The translations under genes and the position numbers were made by a program. The notes beneath the pieces are model-generated. The model saw only the letters and a program-made list of their open reading frames with translations, was not told the DNA's origin and did no database searches. Of a stretch of 64,000 nucleotides of DNA, positions 11,801-20,593 are shown piece by piece (within the stretch, counting starts at the first letter, position 1; the number at the start of each line of letters is the position of its first letter). Location of the stretch: assembly GCA_023958085.1 (NCBI GenBank), contig JAMLGI010000001.1, forward strand, positions 248,001-312,000, written 5' to 3'. The DNA comes from Solirubrobacterales bacterium. Lineage in GTDB: Bacteria; Actinomycetota; Thermoleophilia; Solirubrobacterales; 70-9.

Positions 11801-12388
11801 CGCAAATTCTCGGGCAGGTGGACTGAGGGCCGGGGACATCTGGGACCAGTCGCTGCCGTCCCACACCCAGGTATCAGCCAAGCGACCGCCACTGCCGAAT
11901 CCGCCGAACAGGACCACATTCCCCGAAGCTGGATCGAACGCCATTGACGCGCTGTCCCTGGCAGGTGGGCTATTGGCCGGAGACATCTGAGACCAGTCGC
12001 TGCCATCCCAGACCCAGGTGTCAGCCAAGCGACCACCGGCGCTGCTTCCGCCGAACAGGACCATGTTCCCCGACGCCGAATCAAAAGCCATCGACGCCCC
12101 GTACCGGGCAGATGGGCTCTGGACCGGGGACTTCTGGGCCCAGTCGCTGCCGTCCCAGACCCAGGTATCGGCCAAGCGACCGCTGCTGCCGTCTCCGCCG
12201 AACAAGACCACGTTCCGCGAAGCCGAATCAAAAGCCATCGCGCTCCCTTGCCGGGCAGACGGGCTGTGGACCGGGGATTTCTGCGACCAGGATTTAACCG
12301 GCGGCACACTTGCCGCCCCCGCCAAACCCTGCGAGCCGACGAACAGGAAGCAACCGACCAATACCACCAACGCTGCTCGAAAACGCAC
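8891..12388 (-). CDS. Secreted Kelch-repeat protein with three Ig-like domains and basic C-terminal tail (paralogue 2)
   Basis: 1165 residues, same design as its downstream neighbour. It has a signal peptide ([23 protein letters not shown]), twelve Kelch repeats forming two six-bladed propellers and an HYR-like segment. It differs in having three bacterial Ig-like domains (KVDADLTGG...[14 protein letters not shown] and two further copies) where the paralogue has one. This accounts for the 210-residue length difference. It ends in a basic tail with CYRKPVRRKI. Start is GTG 12388 behind GGGGAGGATTCTAGG. The signal peptides and tails of the two proteins are clearly homologous, so the locus arose by gene duplication followed by gain or loss of Ig domains. 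Confidence 0.88.
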   Translation of the reverse strand: MRFRAALVVLVGCFLFVGSQGLAGAASVPPVKSWSQKSPVHSPSARQGSAMAFDSASRNVVLFGGDGSSGRLADTWVWDGSDWAQKSPVQSPSARYGASMAFDSASGNMVLFGGSSAGGRLADTWVWDGSDWSQMSPANSPPARDSASMAFDPASGNVVLFGGFGSGGRLADTWVWDGSDWSQMSPALSPPAREFASMTFDPASGKVVLFGGFGDSGYLADTWMWDGSDWSQMSPAHSPSGRYGASVAFDPTSGKTVLFGGNDGGPLGDYWAWNGNDWTNLPSVNGPPARSWASMAFDSTSGKMVLFGGNGGGALADTWVYGPPSGLSSDWNKFSPAHKPSTRTVASMAFDPMSGNMVLFGGYNGSYLSDTWVWDGSDWSQKSPAHHPSARFGAPMVFDPSSGNTILFGGRSNSGALGDTWVWDGSDWTQKSPAHSPAARKYASMAFDPSSGNTVLFGGTDNGSVTLADTWVWDGSDWTQKSPAHSPPARDRASMTFDPAAGNMVLFGGLTGGGVSLADTWVWNGGDWTQKSPAHSPAARSWASLAFDPTSVNMVLFGGSSAGSFFADTWVWNGSDWTQKSPAHSPPARQGASMGFDPVSGNMFLFGGDTGVNYFADTWGFSLQANPPTAAISSPAGGGSYPVGATVATSFSCLEGAGGPGLSSCTDSDGDPAPSGSLDTGSAGSHTYLVTATSGNSLTGTNSVSYTVTKAAPTLAENGATGAVLGGQIKVDADLTGGFSPSGSVTFKAYGPGDTGCSATPVFTSDPVTVSGNGTYSSPGFTPDSSGSYRWVASYGGDANNQAVATGCGDAGSVSTVTKATPSLAASVATGTVIGGVIKVDGDLAGGGSPSGTVTFTLFGPDDADCSATPIFTSHQVLVSGAGTYPSPGFTTTAPGSYRWVVAYSGDANNQAVATGCGDAGSVSTVTKVTPVLAGTGATRVVLGGAIKVDADLSGGNSPSGTASFDLFGPDDSTCSGDPVFSSELVSVSGNGTYSSPGFAPEAAGSYRWVANYSGDANNAAVTTACGAAGSVSEVTTAPVVCPQMKLTFGLGKLRVNRQAAKRAIVPVQVKTNRPLVAKVKGRILYKAGKQWVQQLKPRTLRVNRKLNLRLKLQPKAQRRLRKTTGRLYGTKVTVVLIAKLKPKGSADTCYRKPVRRKIRVSVGR
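9330..10270 (-). repeat. Three tandem Ig-domain-coding repeats, about 327 bp period
   Basis: The plus-strand segment starting ACCGAACCGGCATCACCACA at 9621 recurs at 9948, and roughly 60 bp around it are identical between the two copies, a spacing of 327 bp (109 codons). This marks recent tandem duplication of the Ig domain and a likely site for further copy-number change. Confidence 0.75.
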
Positions 12389-12467
12389 CCTAGAATCCTC
12401 CCCGGAAATGCCTCACCGGGACACTCTACTGTCGGCCGAGGAAACTTGCGAGAAATTGACGGAACTC

Positions 12468-13493
12468 TCAGGCTTCAGCGGTTCCGGAACTGCCGCCGCA
12501 AGTTGAGAGGCGGCGAGCCAGCCGCTCGGTGCTCACCTTGAATCCGACCGCCCGGAGCAGCCCGCGGACCGGGCCGGCGGCTGGCGGGCTCGGAATCGTG
12601 GCTTGGACCGCCCACAGCCCGGAAGCCTCCAGGCTGTCAAGCAACTCGACGAGTCCGGCCTTGTCGACCGGGCCATGGCTGGTCCCCGGCAAGGGAGTGA
12701 TCGATGCGATTCGGTCGGGTGTGACCCAGGTGTCGTCCGGGCCGGGCATCAACTCCAGGTTGAACCCGGTTTGAGTCACCGTTGAGGTGAGGGCGGTTGT
12801 GGCCAGCTCGGGGAGAGGCGCGGTCGGGTGAGATCCGGAGGCCGGGACTCTGACCCTCATCCAGGTTTCCGACCGCGGCAGATACCCACGGTGCCGATAG
12901 AACTCGGCGGCGGGCTCGTTGCCGCCCATCACGTCAACGATCGCAAGCGAGGTGTGGGACTGAGTTGCGTTCGCCTCGAATCTGTCCGTCAACTCGCTCC
13001 CCAGGCCGGTCCCCCGGGCCCGGGGGACCACGACCAGGGTTTCCAACACGGTGTCTGAAGTACTCGCCCACTCGCCTCCAATCCCCGGGCCAGGATCACC
13101 CGAATCCCTGTAACAGAGTGCATAGCCGGCCGGGCCGACCCGGTCGGTGGCCAGCCAAATGGTCAGATCCGTCTGGGCGAATGCAAGACGTTCGTAGTGC
13201 GCGCGCCGCAGCGGCCAACTCTGATCTGCCGGAATAGTCGGGATCCCAGCTGCGCCAGTTGAAAGATGATGGTCGAAGAGCGCGTCCCAGGGTGGCTTAA
13301 GCTCCGGAATCAACTCGGCGCCACCGCATTTGATCGCGAACCTCGTCCCGTTCCTTTGGTCAGGCATCGGGTCGAGCGTATCGGTGGGCGGGTTCTGCGC
13401 CCAGGGACCGAGTGCGGTGATCGGCACTGCAGGGACGGGAGACGTCTTGATGAGCTTCAGGCGATCAAGCGCGTCAAGGTGCTCAGCGACCAT
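12468..13493 (-). CDS. GNAT-family N-acetyltransferase, two-domain
   Basis: 341 residues. The acetyl-CoA-binding motif VVVPRARGTGLGSELTDRFE and the following FYRHRGYLPRSE strand-helix identify a GNAT fold in the central third. The C-terminal third repeats GNAT-like features (VELLDSLEASGLWAV, LLRAVGFKVSTER), suggesting a degenerate second domain. The acceptor substrate cannot be predicted. The start is uncertain: ATG 13493 gives an N-terminus of 42 residues with no family resemblance, while ATG 13367 (MPDQRNGTRF) would begin directly at the GNAT domain. It lies 27 bp downstream of the PIN-toxin gene and may be co-transcribed with it. Confidence 0.72.
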   Translation of the reverse strand: MVAEHLDALDRLKLIKTSPVPAVPITALGPWAQNPPTDTLDPMPDQRNGTRFAIKCGGAELIPELKPPWDALFDHHLSTGAAGIPTIPADQSWPLRRAHYERLAFAQTDLTIWLATDRVGPAGYALCYRDSGDPGPGIGGEWASTSDTVLETLVVVPRARGTGLGSELTDRFEANATQSHTSLAIVDVMGGNEPAAEFYRHRGYLPRSETWMRVRVPASGSHPTAPLPELATTALTSTVTQTGFNLELMPGPDDTWVTPDRIASITPLPGTSHGPVDKAGLVELLDSLEASGLWAVQATIPSPPAAGPVRGLLRAVGFKVSTERLARRLSTCGGSSGTAEA

Positions 13494-13520
13494 TCCTGCG
13501 ACGGGTGATCCCGAGGCCGG

Positions 13521-13898
13521 TCAGTATGGGGCGCGGAGGTTTTCGAACATCGGAAAGTGCCTGATGTTCCGGGTCAGCAGCTCGGCATCCAGCATGGTTG
13601 CAGTCGCGGCAATGATGAAGTCGGCGGCGTCGATTCCGTTGTGTGAGGGGAGCCAGGCGCGGCCGAGTGAGCCGGCGGCCTCGGCGACCTGCCGGTCGAC
13701 GGGATGCCAGATGATCGCTTCAAGGAGCGGAGTAATCAGGGCCAGTTCCCGGTCCCTGATCAACACGAGCAGTTCGGTGCGGACGATCTCGCTGGAGTGG
13801 AGCTCACCACGTTCGGCAGCCCGGGCCAGAGTCTCATGTGCCGCCTGGAGTCCGCGGGTGTGGTCGATCAGAACGGAGGTATCGATGAACGTACTCAC
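13521..13898 (-). CDS. vapC: PIN-domain ribonuclease toxin, VapC family
   Basis: 125 residues. The PIN signature is complete. It starts with STFIDTSVLIDHTRG, where Asp6 is the first metal ligand, continues with SSEIVRTELL providing the central Glu, and has GIDAADFIIAATA with the second acidic cluster. VapC toxins cleave specific tRNAs or rRNA when released from VapB. Its ATG overlaps the stop of the ribbon-helix-helix antitoxin gene by ATGA, the normal vapBC arrangement. Confidence 0.88.
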   Translation of the reverse strand: MSTFIDTSVLIDHTRGLQAAHETLARAAERGELHSSEIVRTELLVLIRDRELALITPLLEAIIWHPVDRQVAEAAGSLGRAWLPSHNGIDAADFIIAATATMLDAELLTRNIRHFPMFENLRAPY

Positions 13899-14146
13899 GA
13901 CTCGGTCAGCCGTCTTCCCGACCGGATCGAGTCGACGAGTTCCTCGCCGGAACGGTCCGTGGAGACAGTCCCGAAGGTCGAATCGAGCGCTGCCAGGATG
14001 CTGTCGGCCGAGCCGGTCGATCCGTACGTCGAGTGGATCGCGTCCCGAATCAACGCACTCATCGACTGTCCGGTACGGCGGCGCATGGCGTCGAGCACGG
14101 CGCGGTCATCCTCGCTGAGCGAGATCTGGGTCCGAGTCAGTGTCAT
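13895..14146 (-). CDS. vapB: Ribbon-helix-helix antitoxin, VapB-like
   Basis: 83 residues. The N-terminus TLTRTQISLSEDDRAVLDAMRRRTGQSMSALIRDAI is a classical CopG/Arc-type ribbon-helix-helix DNA-binding motif with a beta-strand then two helices. The C-terminus is the flexible toxin-binding part. The start codon lies inside a perfect 10-bp-arm palindrome and lacks a Shine-Dalgarno, so the message is probably leaderless and autoregulated by the VapBC complex. Confidence 0.85.
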   Translation of the reverse strand: MTLTRTQISLSEDDRAVLDAMRRRTGQSMSALIRDAIHSTYGSTGSADSILAALDSTFGTVSTDRSGEELVDSIRSGRRLTES

Positions 14147-14168
14147 GATGTAACGATATTACATCATG
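14144..14168 (-). promoter_or_regulatory. Palindromic vapBC operator overlapping a leaderless start
   Basis: CATGATGTAA, five bases, then TTACATCATG form a perfect inverted repeat at 14144-14168. On the minus strand a TATCGT -10-like box is followed after 6 nt by the vapB ATG, and TTGATG lies 17 nt upstream of that box. The antitoxin start codon is part of the operator. Confidence 0.75.
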
Positions 14169-14307
14169 TGACGGTCATCAAGCCGCGGCCCCGAGCATCA
14201 CCTCAACCGTTCCGGCATCGACCGGTTTCGGCTTTCAGCGGATCCGGTTTAGGAGGCCTGAACCGGACCGATAGGTGGGCTGTAGTGGCCGGGCCTACGG
14301 TCGGGGG

Positions 14308-14883
14308 ATGATTGAGGCACGCAGCTCCGTGGAAGCCCGACTGGCCGGCAAGCTTTTCGCTGTTCACGACGCCCTTGAGTCGGCCGGAATCCCGCACGCT
14401 GTGGGCGGGGCGATTGATCTGGTGTTCTGCGCGGAACATCCACGGGAGACCAGTGATCTCGACATGAACGTCTTCCTCGGGGTTGATCAGGGGGAGCGGG
14501 TCCTCGCGGCGCTCCCCGGACAGGTGGAGCGAAGTGAAGTCGACCTGGAGACGATCGTTGAGCGGGGCCAGGTGCGCCTCTGGTGGGGCGGCACCTCGGT
14601 TGATCTTTTTTTCAACAACCTCCCGGTCCACGAAGAGATCGCCCGGGCCCGCCAGACCGCGCTGTTGGAGCAACGGGAGATCCCGATCGTTGACCCGGCC
14701 TCCCTGGTCACCTTCAAGGCGATGTTCGACCGGCCGAACGACTGGCGGGACATCGAAAACATCATGGCTCTCGACCGTGCTCCGGTGGCTTTCGCGGCCC
14801 GGCGGGTCGCCGCCCTCATGGGTGAGGACGATCCGATCACCGCCCGACTGAACTCCCTGTTGGATCCCGGTCGGGAACGGTAG
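14308..14883 (+). CDS. Minimal nucleotidyltransferase, paralogue of the one at 5396
   Basis: 191 residues. Core motifs are HAVGGAIDLVF, then SDLDMNVF with the paired aspartates, and TSVDLFF with the third acidic residue. DRPNDWRDIENIM matches the C-terminal helix of the copy at 5396-5947. Start ATG 14308 lies 6 nt after TACGGT at 14296-14301, suggesting a leaderless transcript; there is no ribosome site. Unlike its paralogue it has no small upstream partner, although the VapBC pair is divergent from it 160 bp away. Function is unknown beyond the fold. Confidence 0.72.
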   Translation: MIEARSSVEARLAGKLFAVHDALESAGIPHAVGGAIDLVFCAEHPRETSDLDMNVFLGVDQGERVLAALPGQVERSEVDLETIVERGQVRLWWGGTSVDLFFNNLPVHEEIARARQTALLEQREIPIVDPASLVTFKAMFDRPNDWRDIENIMALDRAPVAFAARRVAALMGEDDPITARLNSLLDPGRER

Positions 14884-14917
14884 GTCCGCAGCTCACCGAG
14901 GTAGGCTTTCGGCTCCA

Positions 14918-15697
14918 ATGATTGGACCGACCGACGAAGAGATGCGGGTGCTGGGCTGTTTGATCGAGAAGCAGCGCACCGTGCCGGACCAGTACCCGCT
15001 GACCCTGAACTCGCTGCGGTTGGCCTGCAACCAGTCGACCAATCGCGATCCGGTGGTTGATTACGACGAGGCCACCGTCCGTCGGGCACTCGGTGAGCTC
15101 GGTCGCCGCCGCTGGATCCGGGGTGCATCCGGGCACACCAGCCGGGTCGGCAAGTACCGGCAGCTGTTCGAGGACGAGCTGAAACTCGACCAGGATCAGA
15201 TCGCCGTCCTCGCGGTCCTGATGCTGCGCGGCCCGCAAACCCCGGGGGAACTCAAGCAGCGGGCCGACCGCATGTACTCCTTCCACGACCTGGCCGCGAT
15301 CCACACCACGCTCGACGCCCTGATCGGACGGGAGCTGATCGAACGGCTGCCGCGTCAACCCGGCCAGAAGGAGGAGCGCTACCGGCAGGTGGTCGGCGGA
15401 GCGCACCTTGAGGAGGAGGACGGGCCGGAGGATGAAGGATCCCGGCCGTCGGCTGCGGCTGGTCTCGACCCGGTTGGGGCCGAAGGGGCGCAGGCCAACG
15501 AAACGGGATCGTTCCGCCCGGATCCGATCCCGAAACCGGAGCCGCTTCCGGTACCGACCGACACCCCGGAAACGGAGCGGATCGAGACGCTCGAACGGGA
15601 ATCCCGCCGCCTCGGGGAGATGGTCGAGGAGCTTCGCCAGGAACTGGCCGGGTTGCGGGGCGAGCTGGTTGAGCTCAAGGACCAGCTCGGCGCCTGA
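14918..15697 (+). CDS. YceH-family (DUF480) winged-helix protein with C-terminal coiled coil
   Basis: 259 residues. The N-terminal two-thirds match the DUF480/YceH family: EEMRVLGCLIEKQRTVPDQYPLTLNSLRLACNQ is split over the first winged helix, then LMLRGPQTPGELKQRA marks the second. Residues from about 170 form a charged, proline-rich linker, and the last 50 (ERIETLERESRRLGEMVEEL and onward) form a leucine/glutamate coiled coil. The family role is poorly defined; E. coli YceH is a non-essential cytosolic protein. TAGGCT lies 10 nt before the ATG, again consistent with a short or absent leader. Confidence 0.88.
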   Translation: MIGPTDEEMRVLGCLIEKQRTVPDQYPLTLNSLRLACNQSTNRDPVVDYDEATVRRALGELGRRRWIRGASGHTSRVGKYRQLFEDELKLDQDQIAVLAVLMLRGPQTPGELKQRADRMYSFHDLAAIHTTLDALIGRELIERLPRQPGQKEERYRQVVGGAHLEEEDGPEDEGSRPSAAAGLDPVGAEGAQANETGSFRPDPIPKPEPLPVPTDTPETERIETLERESRRLGEMVEELRQELAGLRGELVELKDQLGA

Positions 15698-15846
15698 CCC
15701 GAGGGGGAGCAGCCTGGGCTCGGCTGCCGGGACAATCAATGGACGGTTATCGTTTCGGCTGAATCCGAAAGCGCCTTCCCCGCGGCTCTCGCCGGCGTGA
15801 CCCGGTAGTAGCAGTCCACTTTGACTGCCGAACGAAGGAGCTTTGA
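15698..15846 (+). promoter_or_regulatory. metE leader region with small hairpins
   Basis: 149 bp between yceH and metE. GCAGTC-cacttt-GACTGC at 15811-15828 forms a 6-bp stem just upstream of the AAGGAG ribosome site at 15835-15840. A second weak stem lies around TTCGG...CCGAA near 15763-15780. No SAM or cobalamin riboswitch consensus is recognisable. Confidence 0.4.
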
Positions 15847-18141
15847 ATGATCCGCAGCGCCGTCCTCGGTTTCCCGCGAATGGGCCCGAACCGCGAGCTC
15901 AAGTTCGCCCTCGAAAGCCACTGGGCCGGTGAGTCGAACGCCGACGAGCTCTTGACCACAGCGCGCGGCCTGCGTCGGGCCGCCTGGGAACGGATGAAAA
16001 ACGCCGGGATCGATGTGATTCCGTCGGGTGATTTCAGCCTCTACGACCACATGCTCGACACGATCTGGGGGCTTGGGGCGATTCCGGAACGGTTCGGCAG
16101 CCCGGCCACCGACGATCTCGCCGCCTACTTCCGGCTGGCCCGGGGCAGCGACACTGCCCGGCCGCTCGAGATGACCAAGTGGTTTGACACCAACTACCAC
16201 TACCTGGTCCCCGAACTTCACCCCGAACAGCAGTTCGAGGCCAGGCCGGACCACTGGGTCGCGCAGTACGGGGAAGCGAAGGCACTCGGGATCGAGACCC
16301 GGCCGGTGATCGTCGGGCCGTTCACCTTCCTGCGTCTTGCGAAGGGACTTGAGCAGCCGTACCAGCTGCTTGACCGTCTGCTGCCGGTCTATGAGGAGAT
16401 CCTGAACGCACTCGGTGCGGCCGGAGCCCACGAGGTGCAGATCGATGAGCCCGCACTGGTGCTCGATCAGTCGGATGTCGATCTCGAAATCTTCGAGAAC
16501 GCGCTGACCGAGTTGGCGACATCGGTTGTCCCGGCGCTCACCCTGACCACCTGTTTCGCCGGGCTCGACCAGGCCGACACCCTCAAACGACTCGCCCGAA
16601 TGCCGCTCCACGAGGTCCATCTGGACCTGGTCCGGGCCCCGGAGCAGCTGCGTCCGGCCCTCGATTTCTTTGCCGGTGCGGGCACCCGCCTCTCACTCGG
16701 GCTGGTTGACGGAAGGAACGTCTGGATCACCGATCCGGATCCGGCTCTGGTCCGGTTCGACTCGGCCGCCGAGGCGATCGGCGAGGACCGGCTGACGATC
16801 TCACCCTCCTGCTCGCTGCTTCACATGCCGTTCGAGGCGGCAGCCGAGACCGGGGTCGACCCCGAGGTCCGCGACTGGCTGGCCTTCGCGACCGAAAGAC
16901 TCGACGAACTGACTCTGCTGAAACGTGCCGCGACGGCTTCGGCCGAAGAACGCGAACCGCTGCTTGCCCCGGCTCGGGAGAAGGTCGCCGGCAGGCGGGA
17001 ATCGATTCACACCTCGAACCCCGCGGTCCGGGACCGGGTCGCCTCGCTCGAAGACGGTCATTACGGACGCAGCCGACCGTACAGTGAGCGTCGGGTTGCC
17101 CAGCGGGAGAGGCAGCCGCTGCCGGAACTGCCGACCACCACGATCGGATCCTTCCCTCAGACCGGGGAGATCCGGGAAGCGCGACGGAAGCTCCGCCTGG
17201 GCGAGATCGGCCGGGATGAGTACGAGCGGATGATGGAGGGCGAGATCCGCAGGGTGGTTGATTTCCAGGAGGAGATCGGCCTCGACATGCTGGTCCACGG
17301 TGAACCGGAGCGAAACGACATGGTCGAGTACTTCGGCCAGCAGCTCGACGGCTTCACCTTCTCGGCCAACGGCTGGGTGCAGTCCTACGGAAGCCGCTGC
17401 GTCAAACCGCCGATCCTCTACGGGGACGTCTCCCGGCCCGAGCCGATGACGGTCGAGTGGTGGCGAAAGTCCCAGGCGATGACCGAGAAACCGATGAAGG
17501 GAATGCTGACCGGGCCGGTAACCATCCTGCAGTGGTCCTTCGTCCGTGACGACCAGCCGCGAAAGGACACCTGCACCCAGATCGCCCTCGCGATCCAGGA
17601 TGAGGTGCTGGACCTGGAGGCGGCCGGGGCTTTCGCGATCCAGGTGGATGAGGCCGCCCTCCGAGAGGGCCTGCCGCTCCAGCAGCGCCACCGGGACGAT
17701 TACGTGCGCTGGGCGGTGGACTGCTTCCGCCTGACCGTCGCCCCCGCCGCCCCGGACACCCAGATCCACACCCACATGTGTTACTCCGAGTTCAACGAGA
17801 TGATGGAACACATCATCCGGCTCGACGCCGACGTGCTCTCGATCGAGGCCTCCCGTTCCGGAATGGAGGTGCTGGACGTGTTCGCCGGGGAAACCTCCTA
17901 CCCGAACGAGATCGGCCCCGGGATCTACGACATCCACTCACCCCGGGTGCCGGATGCCGATGAGATCGAGAAGCTCCTGATCGCCGCCGAGGAGCGAATC
18001 GGCCGTGACCGACTCTGGGTGAACCCGGACTGTGGCCTCAAGACGAGAAAGTGGGAAGAGGTCCGCCCGGCCCTCGAAGCCATGATGGAAGCCACCCGCC
18101 GTCGCCGCAAGCAGCAACCCAATCACCGAGGTGTCGTTTGA
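15847..18141 (+). CDS. metE: Cobalamin-independent methionine synthase
   Basis: 5-methyltetrahydropteroyltriglutamate-homocysteine methyltransferase, 764 residues, full length. The N-terminal barrel begins SAVLGFPRMGPNRELKFALE. The C-terminal catalytic barrel has TTTIGSFPQT and the zinc-site segments HTHMCYSEFN (His and Cys) and VNPDCGLKTRKWEE (second Cys). It transfers the methyl group from methyl-THF to homocysteine without B12. The start follows AAGGAG with 6-nt spacing. The organism also depends on B12 for methylmalonyl-CoA mutase, so presence of this enzyme gives methionine synthesis when B12 is scarce. Confidence 0.97.
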   Translation: MIRSAVLGFPRMGPNRELKFALESHWAGESNADELLTTARGLRRAAWERMKNAGIDVIPSGDFSLYDHMLDTIWGLGAIPERFGSPATDDLAAYFRLARGSDTARPLEMTKWFDTNYHYLVPELHPEQQFEARPDHWVAQYGEAKALGIETRPVIVGPFTFLRLAKGLEQPYQLLDRLLPVYEEILNALGAAGAHEVQIDEPALVLDQSDVDLEIFENALTELATSVVPALTLTTCFAGLDQADTLKRLARMPLHEVHLDLVRAPEQLRPALDFFAGAGTRLSLGLVDGRNVWITDPDPALVRFDSAAEAIGEDRLTISPSCSLLHMPFEAAAETGVDPEVRDWLAFATERLDELTLLKRAATASAEEREPLLAPAREKVAGRRESIHTSNPAVRDRVASLEDGHYGRSRPYSERRVAQRERQPLPELPTTTIGSFPQTGEIREARRKLRLGEIGRDEYERMMEGEIRRVVDFQEEIGLDMLVHGEPERNDMVEYFGQQLDGFTFSANGWVQSYGSRCVKPPILYGDVSRPEPMTVEWWRKSQAMTEKPMKGMLTGPVTILQWSFVRDDQPRKDTCTQIALAIQDEVLDLEAAGAFAIQVDEAALREGLPLQQRHRDDYVRWAVDCFRLTVAPAAPDTQIHTHMCYSEFNEMMEHIIRLDADVLSIEASRSGMEVLDVFAGETSYPNEIGPGIYDIHSPRVPDADEIEKLLIAAEERIGRDRLWVNPDCGLKTRKWEEVRPALEAMMEATRRRRKQQPNHRGVV

Positions 18142-18199
18142 CCGGCATAATCCCGGAATTTCGACACCTCGGCGGGCTTCGGCGGGCTTCTTGGGGTGG

Positions 18200-20593
18200 T
18201 TAGGGGGTGAAGCTGCGGAGTCTCATTGAGTTGAGGATCACGAAGATCGAGCTGAAGGCCATCGCCGCTCCGGCGAAGATCGGGTTGAGCAGGCCGGTCA
18301 TTGCGACCGGGATCAGGATCACGTTGTAGGCGAAGGCCCAGAACAGGTTCTGCTTGATCGTCTTCAGGGTTGCCCGACTGAGCCGGATCGCGGTGGCGGC
18401 ACCGCGTGGCTCACCGGAGACCAGGGTCAGGTCGGAGGCCTCGATCGCCACGTCGGAACCGGTCCCGATCGCGATGCCGAGATCGGCCTGGGCGAGCGCC
18501 GGGGCGTCGTTCACCCCGTCGCCGACCATCGCTACCGTGCGGCCGTCGGCCTGGAGGCGCCTGACCTCACCGGCTTTGTCGGCGGGCAGGACCTCGCTGA
18601 TCACCTCGGAGATCCCGACCTCGGCGGCGACCGCCCGCGCGGTCGGCTCGTTGTCACCGGTGAGCAGCACCGGGTTGAGCCCCAGTTCACGCAGCTGCCG
18701 GATCGCTTCCGGGGAGCCCTCCTTGACCGAGTCGGCGACCGCGAAGACAGCCCTGACCTTCCCGTCCCAGCCGGCGGCGATCGCGGTCTCACCCCGATTC
18801 TGGGCCTCCCGCAGGGCGGCTTCCAGGGTTTCGTCCGGCTCGAGTCCGCGCTCGCCCAGCAGCCATGCCTTGCCGGCGGTCACCTCGCGGCCCTCGATCC
18901 TTCCGGTCACACCGCTGCCTTCCCGGTTGGTGAACTGCTCGACCGGCGGCAGGGTGATGTCCCCGAGTTCCGACCGTGCCCCGGCCACCAGGGCCCGGGC
19001 GATCGGGTGTTCCGAGGGATCCTCGATCGCCGCAACCAGGCGAAGCGCCTCGTCACGGTCCTGGCCCGAAGCCACGGTGATCGAGGCGAGGCTCATCTCG
19101 CCGGTGGTCACGGTGCCGGTCTTGTCCAGCAGAATGGTGTCCACCTGGCGGGTTGATTCGAGCACCTGCGGACCCTTGATCAGCAGTCCGAGGCGGGCAC
19201 CGCGACCGGTTCCGACCATCAGGGCCAGCGGGGTCGCCAGCCCGAGCGCACAGGGGCAGGCGATGATCAGCACCGACACCGCGGCGCCGAAGGCGAAGGC
19301 GGCCCCCTCCCCGGCCAGAAGCCAGACGACCAGAGTGAGCGCGGCCAGGACGATCACGATCGGCACGAAAACGGCCGAGATCCGGTCGGCCAGACGCTGG
19401 ACCGGAGCCTTGCCGGTCTGGGCCTGCTCGACCAGCCGGGCGATCTGGGCGAGGGCGGTGTCCGAGCCGACCCTGGTCGCCTCGACCACCAGCCGGCCGG
19501 AGGCGTTCACCGAGGCCCCGACGACGCCATCCCCGACCCGTTTCTCGACCGGCACCGACTCACCGGTGATCAGGGACTCGTCCACCGCCGAATCGCCCTC
19601 GACCACGGTGCCGTCGGTGGCGATCTTTTCGCCCGGTCGGACCACGAAGCGGTCACCGGGACGCAGCTCGGCCACCGGCACCCGGCGTTCGCTGCCGTCG
19701 GCGTCAAGCACCGCGGCATCCCGGGCGGCCAGGCTGCCGAGACTCTTCAGCGCGTCCCCGGCCCGGGCCTTGCCCTTCTCCTCGAAGTAGCGGCCGATCA
19801 GGAGCAGGGTGGTGACCACCCCGGCGGTCTCGAAGTAGAGATGGCTGAGGCCGGCGCCGCGGTCCGGGACCAGCTCGAAGCTCATCTTCATTCCGACCAT
19901 CCCGGCGTCACCGAAGACCAGGGCGACCACCGACCAGGTCCAGGCGGCGATCGTGCCGATCGAGATCAGGGTGTCCATCTGGACCACCCCGTGCCGGGCA
20001 CTGCGCAGGGCGGAGCGGTGGAACGGCAGGCCGGCCCAGAAAACGACCGGGGTGGCGAGCGCGAACGCAACCCACTGCCAGTAATCGAACTGAAGGGCCG
20101 GGACCATCGAGATCAGGACCAGTGGCACGGTGAGGGCCGCGCCGATGATCACCCGGTGGGCGAGGCTGGAGACCGAGGCGACCGAGTGCTGCATGTGGTC
20201 GTGGTCGTCATGCTCGCCGTGCGCCATCGCGGTCGCGGCGGGGCCGGTGACTTCACCGCCATGCACCGAGTGGTCGGACGCCGGGGTGGGGGAGTGGTCA
20301 CGGGTGCCGTTCGACACGTGGCCGTTCGCGGGACTCTCCGCCGGAGCGTCCGGACGGGCCACGTAGCCCGCCCTGGTGACCGCATCGACGAAGTCGTCAA
20401 CGCAAGCCTGCTCCGGGTCGTAGGTGACGTAGGCCTTGTGGGTCGCAAAGTTGACCGTCGCCTCGGCTCCCTCGACCTTGTTCAGATTCTTCTCGACCCG
20501 GTTCACGCAGGAGGCGCAGCTCATGCCCTCGATCGGCAGGGCAAGCTCGGCGGTGTTCGCCTTCCCGGCCGTTTCCTTCTGCTCCGCGGTCAT
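18200..20593 (-). CDS. copA: Copper-exporting P1B-type ATPase
   Basis: 797 residues. It has one N-terminal heavy-metal domain with GMSCASC (Cys26, Cys29) and a His/Asp-rich linker ([10 protein letters not shown]). Eight transmembrane helices include the intramembrane CPC at 446-448 ([15 protein letters not shown]). The catalytic DKTGT has Asp490, and [20 protein letters not shown] gives the hinge. CPC plus a single HMA identifies a P1B-1 Cu(I) exporter. The ATG overlaps the stop of the CopZ-like gene by 4 bp, so chaperone and pump are co-translated under the CsoR-like operator upstream. Confidence 0.95.
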   Translation of the reverse strand: MTAEQKETAGKANTAELALPIEGMSCASCVNRVEKNLNKVEGAEATVNFATHKAYVTYDPEQACVDDFVDAVTRAGYVARPDAPAESPANGHVSNGTRDHSPTPASDHSVHGGEVTGPAATAMAHGEHDDHDHMQHSVASVSSLAHRVIIGAALTVPLVLISMVPALQFDYWQWVAFALATPVVFWAGLPFHRSALRSARHGVVQMDTLISIGTIAAWTWSVVALVFGDAGMVGMKMSFELVPDRGAGLSHLYFETAGVVTTLLLIGRYFEEKGKARAGDALKSLGSLAARDAAVLDADGSERRVPVAELRPGDRFVVRPGEKIATDGTVVEGDSAVDESLITGESVPVEKRVGDGVVGASVNASGRLVVEATRVGSDTALAQIARLVEQAQTGKAPVQRLADRISAVFVPIVIVLAALTLVVWLLAGEGAAFAFGAAVSVLIIACPCALGLATPLALMVGTGRGARLGLLIKGPQVLESTRQVDTILLDKTGTVTTGEMSLASITVASGQDRDEALRLVAAIEDPSEHPIARALVAGARSELGDITLPPVEQFTNREGSGVTGRIEGREVTAGKAWLLGERGLEPDETLEAALREAQNRGETAIAAGWDGKVRAVFAVADSVKEGSPEAIRQLRELGLNPVLLTGDNEPTARAVAAEVGISEVISEVLPADKAGEVRRLQADGRTVAMVGDGVNDAPALAQADLGIAIGTGSDVAIEASDLTLVSGEPRGAATAIRLSRATLKTIKQNLFWAFAYNVILIPVAMTGLLNPIFAGAAMAFSSIFVILNSMRLRSFTP

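Noticed and set aside
15698-15846. SAM or cobalamin riboswitch upstream of metE
   Set aside because: No consensus core of either class can be found in the 149-bp leader; only short hairpins are present.
16801-17937. 378-residue open frame antisense to metE
   Set aside because: Shadow of the C-terminal MetE barrel, which has complete zinc-site motifs.
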